Of a stretch of 64,000 nt of DNA, positions 31,806 to 42,235 are shown piece after piece. This DNA is from [Phialemoniopsis] sp. UDSM-2020 (lineage: Eukaryota; Ascomycota; Sordariomycetes; Thyridiales; Thyridiaceae), in the NCBI GenBank assembly GCA_018873225.1, contig JAEILZ010000007.1:3410001-3474000 (forward strand), read 5' to 3'. Under the pieces are notes generated by a model. That model was not told the DNA's origin. It saw only the letters and a program-made list of their open reading frames with translations, and ran no database searches. The translations under genes were made by a program, and so were the position numbers. Numbering within the stretch: position 1 is the first letter of the stretch; each line of letters opens with the position of its first letter.

Positions 31806-32499
31806 GGTGACAGATTGCTGGGAGTGCGCGTGTGTATGTGCAGCAGATAGGTAACACTCAGGGCGGATTGGCGCAAGATTTGGCCTTCAAACTTACGATA
31901 TTCGAACCCGGAGAGCTTGGCATCATGGGCTAATGTAGCGCGTCTCGAATCAATATACTCGGCCTCTGCTCGAATGCATGGTCGTGCACCTTGCATTCCT
32001 ACGTCGGGAAGTTCTCCGCATCGGGGCAAACACCGCCTGAAAGTGCGACACCCCGCAAGGCGGAGGCAGTCCCTAGCGTCGGAGGCTAGGGATAGCCTCG
32101 CCGACGACGATCTCCATGGTGGTATCGTCCCAGTCATCTGCTAATCTCCACGACCAATGACGGTGACGTAGGGAGCCACTACCGCTGAAGACTGGGCTGA
32201 TCAGGGCGTGGAAGAGATAAGCCGGCGTGAGGGGAATACGTGATCCGGGGAAGATCGGCCTCTTGGCGCATGGCTCCCCCAATCCTCCCCGTCGGGGCCA
32301 CGCCGAACCGACGTCGACCTCGTTGGAGATGCATGGAGCAGCGGGACGCGTCCGCGACCGGAGAACCCTGGGGGAAGAAAAAGCTACTCCAAATCGCGGG
32401 ATAAGCTTTTTTTTTGCATCTCTTTGTAAACAATCCCAGCTCCTCTGACGTGGTCTATCTTGGACGATATCACGAAATCCTCCTATCTTATCCTAGATC
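31806..32499. promoter_or_regulatory. shared promoter region, aminotransferase / ICL-like gene
   Basis: 694 nt between divergent start codons. It contains a CGG-rich middle part (about 32030-32110, including the half-dyad GTCGGAGGCTAGG) that could bind the Zn2Cys6 regulator encoded at 34397-36723; this is inference. A short T-run lies at about 32407-32415. Confidence 0.4.
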
Positions 32500-34310
32500 A
32501 TGTCCCAAAAATACCCAGATACCAAGGCCGAAAAGGCCGCCTTTGACGCAGAGGTCAAGGCTATCGAGGAGTGGTGGCAGTCTGACCGCCAAAAGCACAT
32601 CAAGAGGTATGTTCCAAGTCTTCGACCTTGATCAAGACCATCCCAGCTAATGCCTTTAGACCCTACACGGCCGAGTCCATCGCTGCGCTCCGTAACATCG
32701 GCTTCAAGACAGAATATGCCTCTAGCATACAGGGCAGGAAGCTATGGAAGATCCTGAATGAGCACAATGCCAAGGGCACATACGAGCTGACCTTTGGTAC
32801 GACGGAGCCGCTCATCGCGAAGGAGATGGCCAAGTACAGTGAGTGGTGACTTGTGACCCCTCTGAAATGGCTCCCCATACTGACATCTGATTCTCCGCCA
32901 AGTGCAAACCGTCTACGTATCAGGCGCGCTCTGCGGCCACTCCCAGGCGACCTGGCCCGGCGAGGACCACGCCGACTACCCGGCCGACACCGTGCCCTCG
33001 GTCGTCAAGCGCATCTTCAACTCGCAGCTGTTCCAGGACCAGCGGCAGACGCAGCTGCGCATGCGCTACTCGGAGGAGGACCGCAAGGACCTCGAGTGCC
33101 TTGATTACATGCTGCCCATCGTCGCCGACGCCGACATGGGCTTCGGCACGCTGACGGGCTGCATGAAGCTCGCGCGCAGCTTCGTCGAGTCCGGCGTCGC
33201 CATGATCCATATCGACGACCTGGCCATGGGCCTCAAGAAGTTTGCCAACGGCGAGGGCAGGACTATTGTCCCCACCTCGGAGTACCTGCAGCGGTTGACG
33301 ACCGTGAGGATGACCTTTGACATGATGGGGTGAGCAACGCTTGTGTTTATTAAGACCTTGGGATACTTGTGACTAACTCGTAGTCTTAGCGCGGACACCA
33401 TGCTCCTCTGCCGCTGCGACAGCGACAACGCCGAGTTCATCAACAGCGTCGTCGACGCCCGGGACCACCCCTACGTCCTCGGTGCCACCAAGGAGGTTCC
33501 CTCCTTCCTGCAGGCCCTGGCCAAGGGTAAGGAGTCCGGTAAGGACTACCTCACCGTCAAGAAGGAGTGGAAGGCGTCCGCCGGCCTGATGACCTTTGAC
33601 GATGCCGTCAAGGCGAATGCGACGGAGGACCAGTACAAGAGCTACGAGGCCGAGGTCAAGGGCAAGGTCGTTCCCCTCCAAGACCGGAGGACCATTGCCA
33701 AGAAGGTCACTGGCAAGGATATTGTCTATGACTGGGAGCTGCCCCGCCTGCCGCGTGGTCAATACATGTGGCAGTGGTGCACGCAGGCCGTCATTGACCG
33801 CGCCATCCTGGCTGCGCCCCTCGGTGACGTGACCTGGAGCCGGCAGGACAAGCCCAGTAAGTCCCTCCCTGAGGCCATCCCCAATGTTCCCTTAAATGCT
33901 GACCACCCCATCAAACAGACAAGAAGGACATGGAGGACTTCCACTCGGGCGTCCGCAAGGCCTTCCCCAACCGCCTCTTCGCCTTTGGCTACACGGGCGC
34001 CTACGACTTCGTCAAGGTCGGCGGGTACACGGAGCAAGAGGTCGAGACGTTCCCGGCCGACATTGCCAAGCAGGGCGTCGTCTGGCAGGTGCAGCCCATC
34101 TGGGCGACGCAGGGTCTCAGCTTGCACGCCAAGCAGTTCGCCGAGATGTTCAAGAACGAGGGTATCGCGGGATACATGCGCAACGTGGCCAAGCCGGCCA
34201 TCGCGGGCATGGCGACTGACAAGTACGGCAAGCCGACGTCGCGTGGAGGATACCTGGCGGACGCATTCTTTGATGTGGTTGACGGGGACAGCATTACTGA
34301 GGTAGTATAG
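32500..34310 (+). CDS. isocitrate lyase-like protein lacking the catalytic cysteine
   Basis: Five exons: 32500-32606, 32660-32838, 32903-33329, 33390-33856 and 33919-34310, giving 523 aa, the usual length of fungal isocitrate lyase. Family landmarks are kept: YTAESIAALR, YVSG, DADMGFGTLTG with metal-binding Asp residues, IHIDD, the RCDSD region (Arg246) and ARDHPYVLGATKE. The active-site KKCGH of ICL and methylisocitrate lyase reads KKFAN here, so Cys is Phe209 and His is Asn211. SGWQ reads SGAL, and the SPSFNW segment is replaced by FAFGYTGAYDF. Normal isocitrate cleavage is therefore unlikely. Another PEP-mutase/ICL-superfamily reaction, or a non-catalytic role, is possible. It is convergent with the regulator gene, 86 nt apart. 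Confidence 0.85.
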
Positions 34311-34396
34311 ATGAGAGACAGAATTGAAATTTGATCGCATAAAGAATAATCATTGTTCGCTATTCTGCTTAGGTATAAGTAAAGTCAATAGTGATA

Positions 34397-36723
34397 TCAC
34401 ATTGTTGGATCGAATAGACCCGGGAAACCCAATGACGCATAATCAAAGTCATCCGGCTCTATGTTCGTTGGGTCGAGTGTAAAGAAATGCGGAGTGACTG
34501 GCTGGAACAAATCGCCTGTGATAGCAGTCCCCATGGGAGACTCGTCGCTCTCCAGGATCTGATTCGACGGGTCGTTGCTGATCGTGTTCTGCGGTATTTG
34601 CACCTGTGCCGTCTGCTGCTCGTGACTGACCACCGGAAATTCCTGCGTGGCCATTTCTCTGATCATCCGGAGTGTATCGCGGTGGACAACAATGGCCTCG
34701 ATCTGCGACATGAGGGACAGCAGCTTTTGGGCGGACTCATGCCGAATCCGCTTGGGTCGCAGACTCGGGCTGGCCACGAAGCAGTCCACAAGGGGTACTT
34801 CCCGAGCAAGAACGTCGAAAGCGTCTCTGAGAACCTTTGTAGCGTGCCATCTCTCGGCGAGAAGTGACAGGACTATGCTGCAGCATCGGACTGCCTCCGA
34901 GACCTCGGACGGGTCGAACGCCGCGGACCGCGACAGGCCTTGGGTCGCCCAGAAGCAGTACAGCAGTGCGACTCCGCTCTTGAACTGCGCTATCAGGCCC
35001 ATCCACGCTTCGCTGATTGCCGACTCCCGCTGAAACTTGCGGAAGATGAGGATCGTCTGTACGCACGCCTTTACTGTCCAGTCCCCAGCTGGGCCACTTG
35101 CTGTCTGCCGGTTCGGCTGATAAAGCATCAAAAGACTGTAGTTGTAGACGATATGTAGCCATTCCTCGTGAACCAACGATAATCTCGCGCCGTCCTCGGT
35201 ATACCTGTGGCAGAGTGACTTCCACCTGTCCAGTTTCTCCAAAATATGGCGGCGCCAGGTTGGCATCCTATCGAAATCTTTCTCAAAGTCTCGATGCAGA
35301 GTGGTGTTGAGTATCTCTGACTGAATCTGTCTGCAGTACACGATGTGTAGTGCTGCAGAAATGTTGGTATACGAGGGCTGGCTATGCGGATCGTCCGGAA
35401 AGGCGGCCTCGCACCGCCGATACAGATCTGCATCGTCTACGTTGGCGTACATCTTGGTTGTGATTTGGTAGTCCGGGATGCAGAACGGGAGATGGAACAT
35501 GGTACTGACAGCCCGATCGAGACCGTAGGCAGACCAGAAGACCCGTCGCCTAATCTGAATCTTGACTTTTCCGGCAACGTCTGTTGCCTTTGGTTCCGCA
35601 TCTGCCAGATGCAGTTGCGCCATCACGCAGTAACGCATCGCTGTCGATGTGATGGAAATGAGCCTCTCTGTCGATGGCGAATACAGTGCATGCATAGCCA
35701 GGAGAAGATAGGCCTGTATGTGCGCGACACGATCGGGCAGAGCAAACACGTGGGGTAGATAGCGAGTGACGGCAACCTGGTAAAAGTCTTCCTGGCGGGC
35801 TTGGGAAAGCTGGAACTCGCCCGTCTTGCCGAGGAGCAGACTGATTGAGAAAATCATATTCGCGAAGAAAGTAAGCGAGAGATCCTGCCTCCTCTCGTTG
35901 AGATCTTTGATTGGCTCCAGTCGAAGAAATGGGTATCGGGTCTGCACCCTTGCGTAGTAAGATTGAAAGAGTGTGTCCTCGCCAGCCTGGTCTAGAGGAG
36001 GTAGTTCTGGCAAGTAAGACGCTCCGACTGACAGATTCGGGATGTGAGCTTCCGAGAAGGGCTCATGGATGCTGCTTGGGTTATCCAGAGAACCATGTCT
36101 ACCGCTGTCCGTGTCCGAACGGCTGAACGATGCCAGCAAGCCGATCGCTGCAGTTGTGCGGGCCAGTGTGTCATCCGACATGGCGGAACCTTGATATCCA
36201 GCTTGATTCCTTACAGAAGTCTGAATAGTCCTATCTGGTTCGGCCTGAGGATTGCCAGGTTGCAAGCCGGGAAAGCCAGACGCTTGGCTTTGCACATCGG
36301 AAGCTCTGCTCCTCTCGAGATGAGATACTCGTTCCTCCAACGAGGCTATATCTCCTAGAAGGGCAAGAGGTGGATGTAATCCATTTGAAGTGGTACTTGA
36401 AGAGGTCAGTTACTCTGAGCGTATGCACTGATCTTCATTTACTCCATCTCACCTCGGAGGGGGTTGGGGCCAGTAAGGACGAGATGGTGCTTCCTGGCAC
36501 TCCTCCCCGGACCTCGCGCAATTAGCGCAAGGCCGGTCGTCGTCGCATTTTTGCTAGACTTGGAATCAGCCAAGGTACGCATGCACACCCCAGAGGACAT
36601 CTAGGGACCGACCTTTCTCCGCCGACATCGCAGGCAAGCGAGTGTCTTGGGGCGCTTGGCGGGCGGCTCGTCTGACGTGTCAAATGTATTACCGTACTGC
36701 AGGGCTGTCCCTGGAGCAGTCAT
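34397..36723 (-). CDS. Zn2Cys6 transcription factor with fungal-specific TF domain
   Basis: Three exons on the minus strand: 36613-36723, 36453-36553 and 34397-36395, giving 736 aa. The Zn2Cys6 cluster is split by intron 1: CLRCRRRK in exon 1 and QKCDDDRPCANCARSGEEC in exon 2, spaced C-x2-C-x6-C-x5-C-x2-C-x6-C. A linker and coiled coil follow (DIASLEERVSHLE). The middle domain matches the fungal_trans type (AYLLLAMHALYSPS, RRRVFWSAYGLDRAVS, then FCIPDYQI). For intron 2 the acceptor AAG at 36396-36398 is used because the nearer TAG breaks the frame. It is a nuclear DNA-binding regulator, plausibly of the adjacent ICL-like, aminotransferase and permease genes (inference). Confidence 0.9.
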
Positions 36724-37210
36724 GTTTCATCTTCTGGTTACTTGTCTACTCTTTCCCAGTCCGTGACAGATGGGCAATGAGAATGGTCTGAAGCAGGTCA
36801 CTTGTTGGTGGTGGTGGTGGTGCCGAGTGGGGATCCGGGTATTTCTAGACTACGTCCGAGATAAGGAATGTTCTGTGCATCCAGCACCTCACAGGATCCG
36901 TTCTGCCAACTCGTGGATCGAGCCTCTTGTTCACATGACGATAAATACTCATAGAATCAGTACATCACCTCGCAGTATTGTTTACGGCAGACATAAGACG
37001 ACATTATCGACCGCATTCACGGCATCCAGAGTCTGGCTTCGTCGTGGTGGTGGTTGAGAGACACGTGATATCCATCACGTGAGCCCCTGGCCCCACATTG
37101 GCAGATCCGAGGGTGCGCTTCTCGAGTTTCCTCCAACGACAAACAAGCCATTTCAAACTCGCTCAACAGACCGCAATTGAAGTTCCCAGACGCTTCAATC
37201 AGCTATCAAC
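36724..37210. other. intergenic region with GGT microsatellite
   Basis: Divergent promoters of the Zn2Cys6 regulator and the NDUFB7 gene. A short (GGT)n run is at about 36806-36821. Nothing else was seen. Confidence 0.5.
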
Positions 37211-37660
37211 ATGGGGCTCGCAGCTACTGACGCACCGCGGCGTATGTTCACGATTCTTTCCGTCCCTCTTCGGCGCTTCTAAGCGCTTACCGAGCTCACT
37301 TGACTAACTGACCTCCGACCACAGAAGCGACCCGCGAGGAGATGCGGGATGCGAAGCTACCGATGGCCTACCGCGACAACTGTGCCAACCTCCTCATCCC
37401 CCTCAACCGATGCCGTTTCGAGACCTACTACCTGCCCTGGAAGTGTGAGGTATGTGCTGAGCCCGGAGCCTACCCGCGCAAATATGTCTTGCCCGGAATA
37501 TGGAACACAATCTCGGAACCACGGCAACTCATGCTAACCCGATTGCTCCCTGCAGGATGAGAGGCACAGCTACGAGAAGTGCCAATACGTCGAGTTCAAG
37601 AAGCGAGTGGCAAAGATGGCCGAGTTGAAGGAGGCAAAGGGTGGCGCGAGGAGCAATTAG
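37211..37660 (+). CDS. NDUFB7: NADH:ubiquinone oxidoreductase subunit B18 (NDUFB7)
   Basis: Exons 37211-37241, 37325-37449 and 37556-37660, giving 86 aa. It has the twin CX9C pattern: C-ANLLIPLNR-C and C-EDERHSYEK-C. The context REEMRDAKLPMAYRDNCANL and YVEFKKRVAKM is that of the B18 accessory subunit of mitochondrial complex I. It acts on the intermembrane-space side of the membrane arm, probably imported through the Mia40 relay. This is a housekeeping gene with three small exons, and it dates this segment as ordinary core genome. Confidence 0.92.
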
Positions 37661-37980
37661 ACGAAGAAGAGATGGCGATACCAATTGGTGGGCGACAAGG
37701 ACACAAAGTCCTGTGTACGTAACCGATGTCTCGACGAATACTAGAGGATACAACCAACACTCAGGTGCTTTGCTTTGCTTTGCTGTGTCATGCCAGCTGT
37801 TATGGCTACAGGAGATGGCGATCATGGGCGCAAGGACAGGAACGCGACGACGGGGTCTTGAATGCGTGGAAAGGTTTTGGACTGTTCAGCTGACACATGC
37901 TATAGGTTTTACACTCATGTGTTTTCCGCCGCCGCTCCTGATGTATGCGACATTACTCTGACAATCCTCCGACAATCCTT
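37661..37980. other. intergenic region between convergent genes
   Basis: 3' flanks of the NDUFB7 gene and the HET gene. No feature was seen apart from a TTTGC-type short repeat near 37771-37786. Confidence 0.5.
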
Positions 37981-40098
37981 TTATACCAGAAATACGACTC
38001 GTCGCGACGTCTCGAGTTCATCAGCGCCGAACCATTCCTTACCTTGCTGCAGCATGAACCCCAGCCTTTTGAACTTTGACTCATCCTCGTCTACCGGCGT
38101 CACGATCAACGACGCGTACAACTCCGGTGACCTTCTGCAGCCGCCAGTCGTGCAGCTCTCGGGATCTGAGAAGCTCACGGCGATCACGAGCGCAAACAAT
38201 TTCATACCGGCCAGCAGCTCCGCCGAGGCATCGTACTTTCGTCCGATGAGGTCAAATCCAGCTGGTGTCGCACCTTTCTCTTCATCCGAACCTGCGGTCC
38301 TTACCGATATATATGGCGACTTGCGCTCGCAGACAACGAGCGGGATGAGAGGCGCTTCCATCTTGATCCACCCGCCGCGCACCCGGCCGAACGAGTCCGG
38401 TTCGCCATCGACGAGAGCGACCCAGCAGTTGGAGATCTTGGCGACGGCTTCATACCTGTTATCCATGAGTCCAATACCGGGAATAGCATCGATGGAGGCC
38501 CAGGACCATGACGGAGCGCGATACTCGTCCACGGATGTGCATTTGAGGCCCTGCCAGCAGAGGCTCTCGGCCAAGGTGCTGCGCCACATGCCGGCCAGAT
38601 ACTCGTCGCCCTCCATGTACTTTCCCAAGACCTTTGCGACACCTGCGATGGCCGGCAATTTGTCAGATGGCTTGGCAGGCTTGATTCTGCCGTACTTCCA
38701 CAGGACGTGGTACCAGACCGTCAAAGCTTTGGCTTTCATTCCGCCACCCCTCAGCGCCAGCGGACCAGCCTGTGGTTCCCAGAATGCCAGCGGAATGGAT
38801 TCGATGTAGATATTGGGCATACGGTCAGCCAGCTGCAGCCCATCTTCGCCCCAGAAGCCGTCGGGGGTCTCGAGGTAGATCTGGTCGCTGGCAAAGTGAA
38901 GGCTGCGCCGAGAGAGGAGTCGCTCCGAGAAGGCCCAGACGTCTTCGGAGAGGGGCTCGGAGCGCATCTCGGGGTAGTAGTCCCTGACGACCTCCTTTGC
39001 AAGGGGCAGCGTGTAGAGCATGACCTCACCTTCCGGCTCGTTGTTTTTGCAGTACGGCAGACGTAGATATTCCCTCGGTTGGCGGGCCTGGAACAGTCCA
39101 TCAGACCTGCTCTTGGCGGCTGTCGCGGCGAGGGTCAGGTAGGAGTTTGTGAAGACTGCGACAGCTTCCGGCGAGTCTCTTCTCCAGCCTTCTGCTTCCT
39201 CGGTTGGGATACAGAGATCGTCGATCCAGAGGTATTGAATCCCGGCAGCCCTCGTGAAAGAAATGGCATCCTGGTAGGCCTGGGCCAGGCCGGACACCCG
39301 GATCTTATCGCACCGCGCGACGCTCCACAGCTGCGCTTGGTAGGTCGCAGCGAACCTCAAGTTGGCGGGGTGCTTTTCCCCTGGTGGACCAGCGTCGGAG
39401 AACTGGTAATCGTCCTCGTGACGGTAGCTCAGCGCAATATATCTCCTGTCGCAGTCCTCGTCCTCTTCTTCCGGCTTGGTGATCCGGATAGCATCGGGAT
39501 CTTCACCACTCACGTCGATGAGGCGCGAGGGCAGCACCGGCTGCTCAATCGTCATATGCGTCTTGTCGCTCTCCTTGATCCACCCGACCACCCGCTCCAG
39601 CGCCCGTCGGCCGACTTTCTCGTCGACCACGCGCCCGCGCATCACATCCGCCAGCGGGCCGTCTTCATCGACGCAGTACCCAAACGCCGCCACAACAGTC
39701 AGCATCTGCCGCCGCCTGCCCTCCTTCGCCTCAATTGGCGACACTACCCAGAACCCCTCGCCCGTGCCCATGCGCTTCGTCAGCCACAGGTCCCATCGCG
39801 GCTGCTCCTCGTACTTTTTGTGCTCCTCGTCGAGCCTGGCATAGTCGTCGAGCAGCAGGTCGACCTGCGCCGCGATGAGCTTGCACAGCGCGCACCCTTC
39901 GTCCGAGGCGGCGCGGCGCAGGCTCGCTAGGTCCGGGTGGTGCCGGAAGCCGAGCGGGTCCGGGTGCTGCTTGTCGAGCTTGCTGAGGGCGATCTTGTGA
40001 ATGTAGGGCCGGCCGCTGAGGGTGGACCAGTAGTCGTCGGACGGCAGGGCCGGGAGGTCGGCGAACGGGATTGTTTTGCAGAGATTACAGAGCGCCAT
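37981..40098 (-). CDS. HET-domain (heterokaryon incompatibility) protein
   Basis: Intronless, 705 aa. The HET domain is central: YIALSYRHE at about 220-228 (usual form YVALSYCWG), YLWIDDLCI at 289-297, and downstream NSYLTLAATAAKSRSDGLF. The N-terminal 200 residues have paired cysteines (CNLCKTIPF, CALCKLIAAQ) typical of HET proteins. HET proteins trigger or modulate cell death after fusion of unlike strains. Many paralogues exist per genome, so the specific role is unknown. The Trp-Gly of the first block is replaced by Arg-His. Confidence 0.9.
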   Translation of the reverse strand: MALCNLCKTIPFADLPALPSDDYWSTLSGRPYIHKIALSKLDKQHPDPLGFRHHPDLASLRRAASDEGCALCKLIAAQVDLLLDDYARLDEEHKKYEEQPRWDLWLTKRMGTGEGFWVVSPIEAKEGRRRQMLTVVAAFGYCVDEDGPLADVMRGRVVDEKVGRRALERVVGWIKESDKTHMTIEQPVLPSRLIDVSGEDPDAIRITKPEEEDEDCDRRYIALSYRHEDDYQFSDAGPPGEKHPANLRFAATYQAQLWSVARCDKIRVSGLAQAYQDAISFTRAAGIQYLWIDDLCIPTEEAEGWRRDSPEAVAVFTNSYLTLAATAAKSRSDGLFQARQPREYLRLPYCKNNEPEGEVMLYTLPLAKEVVRDYYPEMRSEPLSEDVWAFSERLLSRRSLHFASDQIYLETPDGFWGEDGLQLADRMPNIYIESIPLAFWEPQAGPLALRGGGMKAKALTVWYHVLWKYGRIKPAKPSDKLPAIAGVAKVLGKYMEGDEYLAGMWRSTLAESLCWQGLKCTSVDEYRAPSWSWASIDAIPGIGLMDNRYEAVAKISNCWVALVDGEPDSFGRVRGGWIKMEAPLIPLVVCERKSPYISVRTAGSDEEKGATPAGFDLIGRKYDASAELLAGMKLFALVIAVSFSDPESCTTGGCRRSPELYASLIVTPVDEDESKFKRLGFMLQQGKEWFGADELETSRRVVFLV

Positions 40099-41023
40099 GA
40101 TGAACTTTGCGGAGCAAGATGTTACTTTTAGTGGCAGGATTTCAATTGAGGAGAGAAAGAGGAGGCTTCAATGGCGAAGACATCTCTCTGATTCGACGCT
40201 GCGTGTAAGCCGTCCCTAGGCAGCAGCCATTTTTTTAATGTTCGCCCCTGTGTCAGCCACCGGTGGCCATTGCCGGCCGATCTCCAACGGCGGTTCCACC
40301 GATCTTCAAAGTGACAAGGACGCCTAATATATCAAAGCTTCCCGCGTGCGGGGGCTCAAGATATCTGATGTTGGCATTTCTTGTGAGCCTTAGAGGCCTA
40401 TTCTAGTCTCAAGTACTGGCGTTCACGATCATGCTGGTGATGAGCGAATACTCCTACCGTTTAATCATGTTGAATGAACAATATCAACGACCTGGAATGC
40501 CTGGGCCAAAACATACGACTAAGACAAGAGGCATTTACATGTGATATCATAGCCACTTCTTCGTTGTAAACAGCGCATAGCACGCCCTTCACGACCATTG
40601 TTTCTACTCAGCCGTGTTACCCGATGTATTGCTGCCTGAGAAAACGTTGGGCGACAGTGACCAAAGACGAAGGCGCTGACGAGGCTTCACATTTGTGAGT
40701 ACGGCGGCCAATCTCACACGCTTCCGCACATCCATCAGCTTCCCCGCAGCTACAGAACATCGTAGTGGGGGATGTAATGCGGTAAGAACAGCATGTTTCT
40801 GGTCCTGTGGCCCGACCCGAAACGGGCCATACCGGTCTATTTAAGCAAGAAGGGTCCCCTGGGCTGGGCTTGTCATTTTTCTGTCTTGATTCCTCATTCC
40901 TCAGAGCAACATCAAAACCTATGACAATCTCTTAGACAAATACAGGCTATCCAATCCTAAGGTTTGTCACAGATCTCCTGGATATCCGACTTGGTTTAGG
41001 GTACTGACTTTGCTCAGACCGCC
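40099..41023. other. intergenic region with promoter of the small acidic gene
   Basis: Includes the HET promoter on the left. On the right, a TATA-like TATTTAA is at 40838-40844 and a pyrimidine-rich leader follows. An apparent 5' UTR intron at 40962-41017 (GTTTGT...CTGAC...CAG) precedes the 41024 start codon. Confidence 0.5.
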
Positions 41024-41251
41024 ATGAAGGTGCAGATGCAAAAGAAGGAATTCCTCGTTCCAATTTCCCTGGCTCATCCGGAAGAGGATGACGATGGGCT
41101 TCTGACTGACGACGAAGAAGACCTGAAGCGGAAGCACAGGTCCATTGTGGCTCGTAAGAAGAGGTCGGAGGCTAGTAAGACTGGTGACCCAGATCACGGA
41201 AACGAGGCCATGTATGATACTGTCGGTAGCGGCTCCGTTGGCAGTGACTAA
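41024..41251 (+). CDS. small charged hypothetical protein, 75 aa
   Basis: A short frame with a strongly acidic centre (EEDDDGLLTDDEEDLKRKHR) and basic flank (ARKKRSEASK). It is probably disordered. There is no signal peptide or membrane segment. Evidence that it is real: a TATA-like element 180 nt upstream, a CT-rich leader and a plausible 5' UTR intron ending 6 nt before the ATG. The family is not recognised. Confidence 0.4.
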   Translation: MKVQMQKKEFLVPISLAHPEEDDDGLLTDDEEDLKRKHRSIVARKKRSEASKTGDPDHGNEAMYDTVGSGSVGSD

Positions 41252-42235
41252 GAGACAGGCAAAGTGGCTTGACACAGGCGTGATTCGACGGAATGTCGAT
41301 GATTGCTGCAGGCCCGACTGGGACGATTGCAGGAGGGACACTTGACACCTATCAGAGATTGACTTATCAATACCATTGACTTCATCACCGTCGCAATCAG
41401 AGTCCTTGCTACAAAGCTAGTTGGTCAAATCATTGTCATGCGCCATCGTTCGATCTACCTCACCCCCTAAGCTGCATGCAGTCGGCCGGTCGTGGACCAG
41501 GCTTGACCTATCAAACCAGACGAAAGACAACCCTCTCAGCCGATTCAGTCCACTGATGGAGCTGTGACCGACCAACCAAAAATATTGAGGCGGAAGTGAG
41601 GCAGACGAATGTGACCATCTATGATAACAAAGCAAATTGACCTACTCTTTGGCAACTACGGGATTGGATGGGGGTCATCAACCCCCACTGGTTGGGTCGG
41701 TCTTGAGTTGACTGGCACATTATGAGGGCGTTTGGTTGGCAGGCACTTCTCTCCCTCCCGTAGCCCACATTGGCAAACCTCCGCTTCCCTATCACCTCGC
41801 CCATCCTTCCTGCTATTATAGCTACGAAGGCTGAAACATCTAAAAAGAGCAGAACTCTCAATAACAGAGACACTTGAAGATACCCAGCCGACTTGAAGTT
41901 GTACGATTCTGTCAACCCCTGCGTGCGCAAACGAACGTCGCCAAACGGTGTTTCCATACCCAATGTCAAACAAATCAACTGCGATGACATGAGGATTTCT
42001 GGCCCGCACGATAGACAGGGTGACATCACATTGGACAGGAGAACTCCACACATCTAGGGCTGTGATCAAACATCTCACAGACGTACGCAGAGACGAAAAT
42101 CACGATCGTATGAGGGTCATGATTTAACTAAGAAAGGCTAGTGATGATCACAGGACGCGTGGCGAAGAAGAACCACCTGGATCTGGTACAGTTATTCCAC
42201 CGAACCCCTTTCTCTACACCTGTTGATGAATCGCT
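41252..42235. other. intergenic region
   Basis: About 1 kb between the small acidic gene and the sialidase-like gene, which ends at 42236. Minus-strand frames of up to 144 codons overlap each other and have no features. Confidence 0.5.

Noticed and set aside
32500..34310. Calling this gene a normal isocitrate or methylisocitrate lyase
   Set aside because: The fold and length match, but the catalytic Cys and His and further substrate residues are replaced.
37862..38809. 315-codon plus-strand frame
   Set aside because: Overlaps the HET gene on the opposite strand and has no recognisable content.
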